Shown here piece by piece: positions 63,991 to 64,000 of a DNA stretch of 64,000 nucleotides. The position numbers and the translations under genes are program-made. The stretch covers positions 25,221,462 through 25,285,461 of the forward strand of contig OX352763.1 of assembly GCA_947095585.1 (NCBI GenBank). Direction: 5' to 3'. This stretch comes from Nephrocerus scutellatus. Taxonomy: Eukaryota > Arthropoda > Insecta > Diptera > Pipunculidae. Within the stretch, counting starts at the first letter, position 1, and every line of letters starts with the position of its first letter. The notes beneath the pieces are model-generated. The model was not told the origin of the DNA. It saw nothing but the letters and a program-made list of their open reading frames with translations, and searched no databases.

Positions 63991-64000
63991 ATAGATATTT

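Overview
This is AT-rich eukaryotic DNA from an animal genome. It is most likely an insect and probably a fly: the repeat proteins are insect-type (LOA/R1-like and Jockey-like LINEs, a fly-type Tc1/mariner transposase tail, insect-style Helitron ends). That assignment is an inference from repeat families, not from a host marker. I find no convincing host protein-coding gene, rRNA gene, tRNA gene or CRISPR array. The window is a transposon graveyard separated by unannotatable AT-rich spacer; it could be intergenic or lie inside large introns.

Layout. 0.5-1.4 kb: a two-piece Tc1/mariner transposase remnant and an unclassified repeat (family F) with a CGGT-rich minisatellite. 3.3-5.7 kb: a LOA/R1-like LINE interrupted by two tandem tRNA-derived SINEs. 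7.5-9.7 kb: repeat D, an RTE-like fragment (family B) and a Jockey-like RT (family C). 11.7-14.1 kb: a C fragment, a Helitron-like 5' end, and a B element carrying a nested C element. 16.8-18.3 kb: a second mariner remnant and a LOA element. 19.0-19.7 kb: repeat D. 21.5-23.6 kb: repeat F array and a LOA 3' half with RNase H and a zinc knuckle. 25.8-27.7 kb: LOA, C', C and F in a row. 27.9-30.8 kb: SINE, diverged satellite and a Helitron-like element. 33.3 kb: full-length SINE with target-site duplication. 34.7-36.5 kb: a pogo/Tigger transposon complete from TIR to TIR but dead. 37.3-38.9 kb: B element and a 111-bp tandem repeat. 40.4-43.2 kb: four LINE segments head to tail. 45.9-48.6 kb: LOA 3' end, LINE 3' end, SINE and RTE fragment. 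50.8-52.6 kb: F, minisatellite, SINE and an RT scrap. 54.2-56.5 kb: D, hAT, C and an RTE endonuclease. 57.7-61.6 kb: SINE scraps, an inverted-repeat pair, a Helitron-like element, the best-preserved Jockey-like C' element and an RTE tail. 62.2-64.0 kb: D, an RTE element with an internal tandem duplication, and a D 3' end at the window edge.

The elements interact by nesting and by parasitism: the SINEs, the Helitron-like elements and repeats D and F carry no protein and must depend on enzymes of other elements. Every coding element seen has stops, frameshifts or deletions, although several reverse-transcriptase YADD/FADD catalytic boxes survive. I did not find an intact novel system. The more interesting leads are the SINE family with its double insertion, the two unclassified noncoding families D and F, the Helitron-like elements with tandem-repeat interiors, and a few unexplained inverted and direct repeats.
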